Assembly (NCBI GenBank): GCA_008508345.1
Contig: QNGE01000142.1
Span: forward strand, 326,063 to 390,062
Source: Paragonimus westermani
Taxonomy: Eukaryota; Platyhelminthes; Trematoda; Plagiorchiida; Troglotrematidae
Direction: 5' to 3'
DNA: 64,000 nt
Program-made: the position numbers and the translations under genes
Notes under the pieces: generated by a model
The model's input: only the letters and a program-made list of their open reading frames with translations
Databases searched by the model: none
What the model was told of the DNA's origin: nothing
Shown: positions 61,691-64,000 of the stretch, one piece after another
Position numbering within the stretch: the stretch's first letter is position 1
Layout: each line of letters starts with the position of its first letter

Positions 61691-64000
61691 GTGAGTACTG
61701 CTTGATCTAGGAAAAGACTTACAAAGACAAACTCATACTACTGACTAGTTGTTTCAGAAATAGTTCATGTAAATTACACGTAAATCATACCTTAATAATT
61801 ACCACTACCACCGTATTGTATTGGATGAAACCAGTCAGCCCAACTGCTCTGCCTAGTCAAGGCCAAAAATTAAAACTGGTGAGACGTTAAATTCTGGATC
61901 CGACAGGGACCACCGTAATTCCACTGCAAAGCAAACCGGTGGGCTTTTGTACGTTTACGGTTCCTGTGACCCATTATGCAACATATGACTTGCTAAGCCT
62001 TCACGATTATAGTTGGGCCACAGCATTGCCAACAGACTGATTCATATTGTGAGTTAGGAGTGTTTATTTATGTAGACCCAGTCATTGTCAAATCAGATAA
62101 ATTGATCAGTCTCGTGTACACATAAAATTGATGCCAACATTTCCATTATGTTGGTGCAAAGTCTGCCTGTCATGTTTGGTTTTTGCTCAGTTATAAATCA
62201 TTACATACTCATAAGGCTACCTAGGATAATGCGTAACAATAAATCATAATTTATTGAATTCATGGCTGTCTCCACCTGCTTCTACAATCATATTGCAGAT
62301 GAGAGTCGTTCATACAATCCTTTAAAACACCCACTGGATCGGTTAATGGGGTCTAACCTATGCACTCTAAAAACACAAATTTCATTTGATAAACTATTCG
62401 GAAGTTTAAACTTAAAAAATAAAGGGAGGAACCGTTACAAATCTCCAAATGACAAAATTGAGATGTAATTCACAACGACTGATGTTTTAAAAAGATTTCA
62501 CAATTTATTGTTCATCCTTCTCTCCTCAAAATTTGAAAGCTGCCATCTAAAAGACTTGCGTTCAAGTTATTTCCGCGTTTATTACCCAAACTGAATATGC
62601 AACGTTTTCAAACGGATGGCTTTGAAAGACCATTAGGCTGTTGTCTGAAGCATGGATAGTTAATCTGTTACCAAGAAAACATCACTAACCAGTATACATT
62701 GATCAGCTGGTTCAATGAAGTCACCTGGTTTAACTTAACCAGGATATGAGCAGGTGGCTTATGGCGAATGCCCATACTTTTGATAGAATGTTTAGACATG
62801 CAGATGAGGACTGCATACTATTGGCTGTAGAAAGCTATAAGGTGTACATATTTTCTGCAGCAAAATCTGGGAAATCATTAGGCGGCGTCCACAGCAAGCT
62901 TTAACAAATTCATCTGTCCCCCACCGAGTTTAAGTAATCCAAGGAAATATGCGCTTACAAGAAGGTATATTAAAAAGAATGTAAATATATACATATTCCT
63001 TGAAATACCAACGGTAATTTGACCACGTTTTGTAAAGAACTAGCAGTGAAATGAACTATCTGACGGTCTAATAAATAAAATTCTATACAACCAAATATTT
63101 TCTAAGCTGAGCACTGAACAGTTTAGCAACTACTTGATTATTTGTTAGTTAACTTCAGTTAAAAATACTGTCGAAATGTAGACCCCGGGTGTGTGAAATG
63201 CTAAAAGAAACCGAAAGATAGTATGACGCAAACATTCCAAAGTGCAAATAGAATTCTGGCCATTGGGCATTACGCACTCCCGAAGGTTCGCGAATTAATC
63301 CCAGGAACTAGCAAACACTTGTGCTTTACAAGGCAGGACCTAGGAAACCACAGCAAACAACTACCACTTATTGTAAGGTAGGAAGTGATGTACATCACCT
63401 GCTTAAAAGTATGGTTGTTTTCGATACTTAACAAGAGAAAGTTGAGAAACACCGGTTTAATATTGTCCTGTGTCAGCTGACTGATTGCATGTCGGTCTTG
63501 CAGCTAAACTGACAACCTTTGGCACAAAAAGACAAAACCAAATTGCAATTATTTACACGTTCATTGCGGAATACTTTACTGATAACTGGCACGTAGTGAA
63601 CAATATGTCACATGTTTTCCATGTCAGGTAGTGATCGGGAAAACTCTCAAGAGATCATATCAATTATCTGAATGGAATATTATATATCCGTACGGTTTAT
63701 GATAACTCACTCCACCGTTCGCTTTGTAGTGTTGTACGTATGATTCCAACAGATGCACCCAGATAGACATCTGTCAAACGAACAAATTCAACAGTTTTTA
63801 GCAAGAGAAATAAGAAAGATGAATCAAAAGTCTTCACCCCGATCTAATTAGTTTTTTCTGTTTTATTTCTTCCGCAAGTCGAAACTCTTAATAAGTCTGT
63901 TCTTGATTGAGTTTGGGTTGAATAAAACGGGTTTAGACATTTGTCACTTTCGACACCAGTCTGCTTCACGGGCCGACAAAAGACTGGCTATCTGACTGAC
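61691..64000. other. No gene identified; one exon-like stretch
   Basis: An acceptor CATATTGCAG before 62299 opens 56 codons to TAA at 62466-62468 (DESRSYNPLKHP, then NKGRNRYKSPNDK). It could be a terminal exon on the same strand as the 61.4-kb pair, but no linking exon was found. The rest holds chance-length ORFs only. Confidence 0.3.

Overview
The window looks like nuclear DNA of an animal with large introns. Base composition is A+T-rich by eye, and coding sequence is rare and broken into short exons. Two decayed retroelement types are visible: a Penelope-like element and an RTE-like LINE endonuclease. Together with the divergence of the main gene, this suggests a lophotrochozoan, most likely a flatworm of trematode type. 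That organism call is inference. There is no sign of bacterial gene organisation, CRISPR, rRNA or intact tRNA.

The one gene I can name is an ephrin on the plus strand, which fills the first half of the window (start codon 3331, stop 32889-32891). I assembled it by eye from six exons with matching phases: 3331-3452, 13834-13930, 14807-14981, a 33-nt microexon 15335-15367, 25783-25875 and 32167-32891. The product is 414 residues: a signal peptide, a receptor-binding domain with the four family cysteines (C61, C83, C97, C148), a short glycosylated stem, one membrane segment (about 209-232) and a cytoplasmic tail of about 180 residues. It is therefore a transmembrane (class B-like) ephrin. The tail is unusually long and does not end in the usual PDZ-binding tail. 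A TATA-like box and a 16-codon upstream ORF that stops exactly at the start codon precede the gene.

Introns 1, 4 and 5 (about 10.4, 10.4 and 6.3 kb) are mostly featureless. Intron 1 has a stretch open on both strands around 7.9-8.3 kb. Intron 4 has a possible alternative hydrophobic terminal exon (17.4 kb), a diverged tandem repeat (18.2-18.7 kb), an RTE-like fossil (20.3-20.7 kb) and a 34-bp inverted repeat (24.7 kb). Intron 5 has an unassigned 132-codon ORF (29.5 kb).

Downstream of the ephrin (33-64 kb) no gene could be named. The clearest object is a decayed Penelope-like retroelement (45931-47353) with inverted flanking repeats of about 180 bp, a broken reverse transcriptase with its YVDD core, and a GIY-YIG-type remnant. 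A few exon-like ORFs are listed at low confidence: a signal-peptide exon at 36.3 kb, an exon at 42.3 kb, a cysteine-bearing secreted-like ORF at 56.1 kb, and a pair of phase-matched exons separated by a 39-nt intron at 61.4 kb. All coordinates and homology statements come from reading by eye; no search was run.
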